Below, one piece after another: positions 4,821 to 6,067 of a stretch of DNA of 6,067 nucleotides (positions are counted from its first letter, which is position 1; every line of letters begins with the position of its first letter). Source of the DNA: Microbacteriaceae bacterium (GTDB lineage: Bacteria > Actinomycetota > Actinomycetes > Actinomycetales > Microbacteriaceae); contig JAODAY010000031.1 of the NCBI GenBank assembly GCA_025463665.1, positions 1 to 6,067 on the forward strand, given 5' to 3'. The position numbers were made by a program, and so were the translations under genes. A model generated the notes under the pieces. That model made no database searches. It saw only the letters and a program-made list of their open reading frames with translations, and had not been told where the DNA came from.

Positions 4821-6067
4821 GTGACTATCAGGGGATTCCAGCACTCGACGGGGCGTCCCGCCGACCGACGTCCCCCCGTTCTCGACCCCTCGCAGGCGGC
4901 CGTCATCGCGCTGCCGGAGGGCGGCTCGGCGGCCGTGATCGGCGCCCCCGGCACGGGCAAGACCACCACGCTCGTCGAACTCGTCGCCGACCGCGTCGAG
5001 AATCTCGGCTGGGCGCCAGACGAGATCGTCGTGCTGACCCCGAATCGCTCGACGGCGACGCACCTGCGCGACGTGCTCGCGCTGCGGCTCGGCATCGCCA
5101 CGAACGGTCCGATCGCCCGCACCACCAACTCCCTCGCGTTTGAGCTGGTGCAGCACGCCGCGCGCGGTGCGGGTGCACCGCCGCCGAGCCTGCTCACCGG
5201 CGGCGAGCAGGACCAGATCATCAAGGAGATGCTGCAGGGGCACATCGACGAGGGCGCCGGCCCCGCGTGGCCCGAGATCCTCGGTGCAGACGTGCGGCAG
5301 CTGCGCGGGTTCCGCACAGAGCTGCGCGAACTCATGATGCGCGCGACCGAATTCGACGTGCCGCCCGCCCGGCTGCGCGAGCTCGGTCGGCGACACGGCC
5401 ACACCGAGTGGGTCGCCGCCGCCGACTTCATCGACGAGTACTTCCAGGTGCTCGGCGCGGTGGAGCAGGGCGCCCTCGATGCCGCAGAGCTCATGGCGTT
5501 CGCCACCGAGGCCCTGCGCGGTGACATCAGCGACAAGCTCGCCCGGCTGCGGCTCGTCATCGTCGACGACCTGCAGGAGACCACCGAGGCGACGATCGGG
5601 CTGCTGCGCGCGTTCGTGCAGCGCGGCGTCGCCGTCGTGGCCTTCGGCGATCCGGATGTCGCGACCAACGCCTTTCGCAGCGGCGAACGCGACGCCCTCG
5701 GCCGACTGTCGAGCCGCCTTGGTCTGCCGAGCCTCGAGACGTTCATCCTGAGCACCGCGCACCGTCAAGGCCCGCAGTTGCGCGCGCTGACGAGTGTCGT
5801 GACCGACCGCATCGGAACGGCCGCCGCAGGCAGACAGCACGCCGCGGTCGCGGGGGGAGAAGACATCGACCAGCCGGTCGTGACGGTGAGCGCCGCCACC
5901 CCGGCGAAGGAGACCGCGGCGATCGCCCGGCTGTTCAGGCAGCACCACCTGCTGCGCGGGGTCCCGTTCGGCCGCATGGCGGTCATCGTGCGATCCGGCT
6001 CGCACATCCGGCCGGTCTCCAGGGCGATCTCCCTCGCCGAAGTTCACACCCGCACCCTCGCCGGCGG
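4821..6067 (+). CDS. adnA: AdnA-type UvrD-like helicase-nuclease subunit, N-terminal part (runs off the right edge)
   Basis: An open frame of 415 codons plus 2 nt continues past the window. It is a superfamily 1 UvrD/RecB-type motor: Gln25 (DPSQAAV), Walker A GAPGTGKT (41-48), motif Ia LTPNRSTATHLRD (72-84), motif Ib near ARTTNSLAF (99-107), motif II VIVDDLQETT (246-255), motif III FGDPDVATNAFRSG (275-288) and the TAHR arginine Arg315. It matches the AdnA subunit rather than AdnB: Asp-Asp in motif II, and the segments LLTGGEQDQIIKEML, GFRTELRELMMRA and LGRRHGHTEWVAA are AdnA-like as I remember Rv3202c. AdnAB resects double-strand DNA breaks in actinobacteria; the RecB-like nuclease domain of AdnA is C-terminal and lies outside the window. 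The adnB gene should follow directly. GTG at 4821 is chosen from the leaderless -10 and the usual distance to Walker A. Confidence 0.87.
   Translation, partial: MTIRGFQHSTGRPADRRPPVLDPSQAAVIALPEGGSAAVIGAPGTGKTTTLVELVADRVENLGWAPDEIVVLTPNRSTATHLRDVLALRLGIATNGPIARTTNSLAFELVQHAARGAGAPPPSLLTGGEQDQIIKEMLQGHIDEGAGPAWPEILGADVRQLRGFRTELRELMMRATEFDVPPARLRELGRRHGHTEWVAAADFIDEYFQVLGAVEQGALDAAELMAFATEALRGDISDKLARLRLVIVDDLQETTEATIGLLRAFVQRGVAVVAFGDPDVATNAFRSGERDALGRLSSRLGLPSLETFILSTAHRQGPQLRALTSVVTDRIGTAAAGRQHAAVAGGEDIDQPVVTVSAATPAKETAAIARLFRQHHLLRGVPFGRMAVIVRSGSHIRPVSRAISLAEVHTRTLAG

Noticed and set aside
4182..6047. 621-codon open frame on the minus strand
   Set aside because: It lies antisense to adnA, which has the full series of helicase motifs, and crosses DUF3107 and the membrane protein gene in another frame. 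Its product is Arg/His/Gly-rich with no recognisable domain, as expected of a high-GC shadow frame.
1..6067. CRISPR arrays, insertion sequences, tRNA or rRNA genes, prophage or toxin-antitoxin genes
   Set aside because: No regularly spaced repeats, transposase or integrase motifs, or structural RNA signatures were seen; the genes are conserved backbone genes of uniform composition.

Overview
The window is high-GC DNA from an actinobacterium, most likely from Microbacteriaceae or a close relative. The evidence is high GC at third codon positions, GTG and TTG starts, almost no Shine-Dalgarno sequences, and a gene set typical of actinobacteria: DUF3107, a MiaE-like ferritin-fold protein, an RhlE-type DEAD-box helicase and an AdnA-type helicase-nuclease. 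From memory, Mycobacterium tuberculosis keeps the same block in the same order (Rv3211 rhlE, Rv3210c ferritin-like, Rv3208A DUF3107, Rv3202c AdnA). That makes this conserved chromosomal backbone, not an island. I see no mobile element, CRISPR array, tRNA or rRNA.

Layout: (1) 1-834, minus: a membrane-anchored endonuclease/exonuclease/phosphatase (EEP) family protein, cut by the left edge. (2) 906-1754, plus: a PHP-domain phosphoesterase with all nine expected metal ligands, divergent from the EEP gene over 71 bp. (3) 1755-1899: a convergent gap dominated by a very large perfect hairpin. (4) 1900-3315, minus: an RhlE-like DEAD-box RNA helicase starting at TTG, with a basic Gly/Arg-rich tail. 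(5) 3316-3475: a divergent intergenic region that holds a structured helicase leader and a 21-codon upstream ORF. (6) 3476-4192, plus: the ferritin-fold protein. (7) 4175-4699, minus: a two-gene unit of DUF3107 and a small three-helix membrane protein, whose end overlaps the ferritin-fold gene by 18 bp. (8) 4821-6067, plus: the N-terminal 415 codons of AdnA, running off the right edge.

Two things stand out. First, every gene that heads a transcription unit, plus the helicase upstream ORF, has a TANNNT -10 hexamer exactly 6-8 nt before its start codon, and none has a well-placed Shine-Dalgarno. This is the geometry of leaderless mRNAs. Second, the helicase start does not follow that rule. The leaderless signal there belongs to a 21-codon uORF whose stop codon merges with the helicase ribosome-binding sequence. 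The same leader can fold into two mutually exclusive helices, one of which hides that ribosome-binding sequence. It looks like a uORF-coupled attenuator controlling an RNA helicase, and is the best candidate here for an undescribed regulatory system. The longest gene-free stretches are 145 and 160 bp and both are described below.
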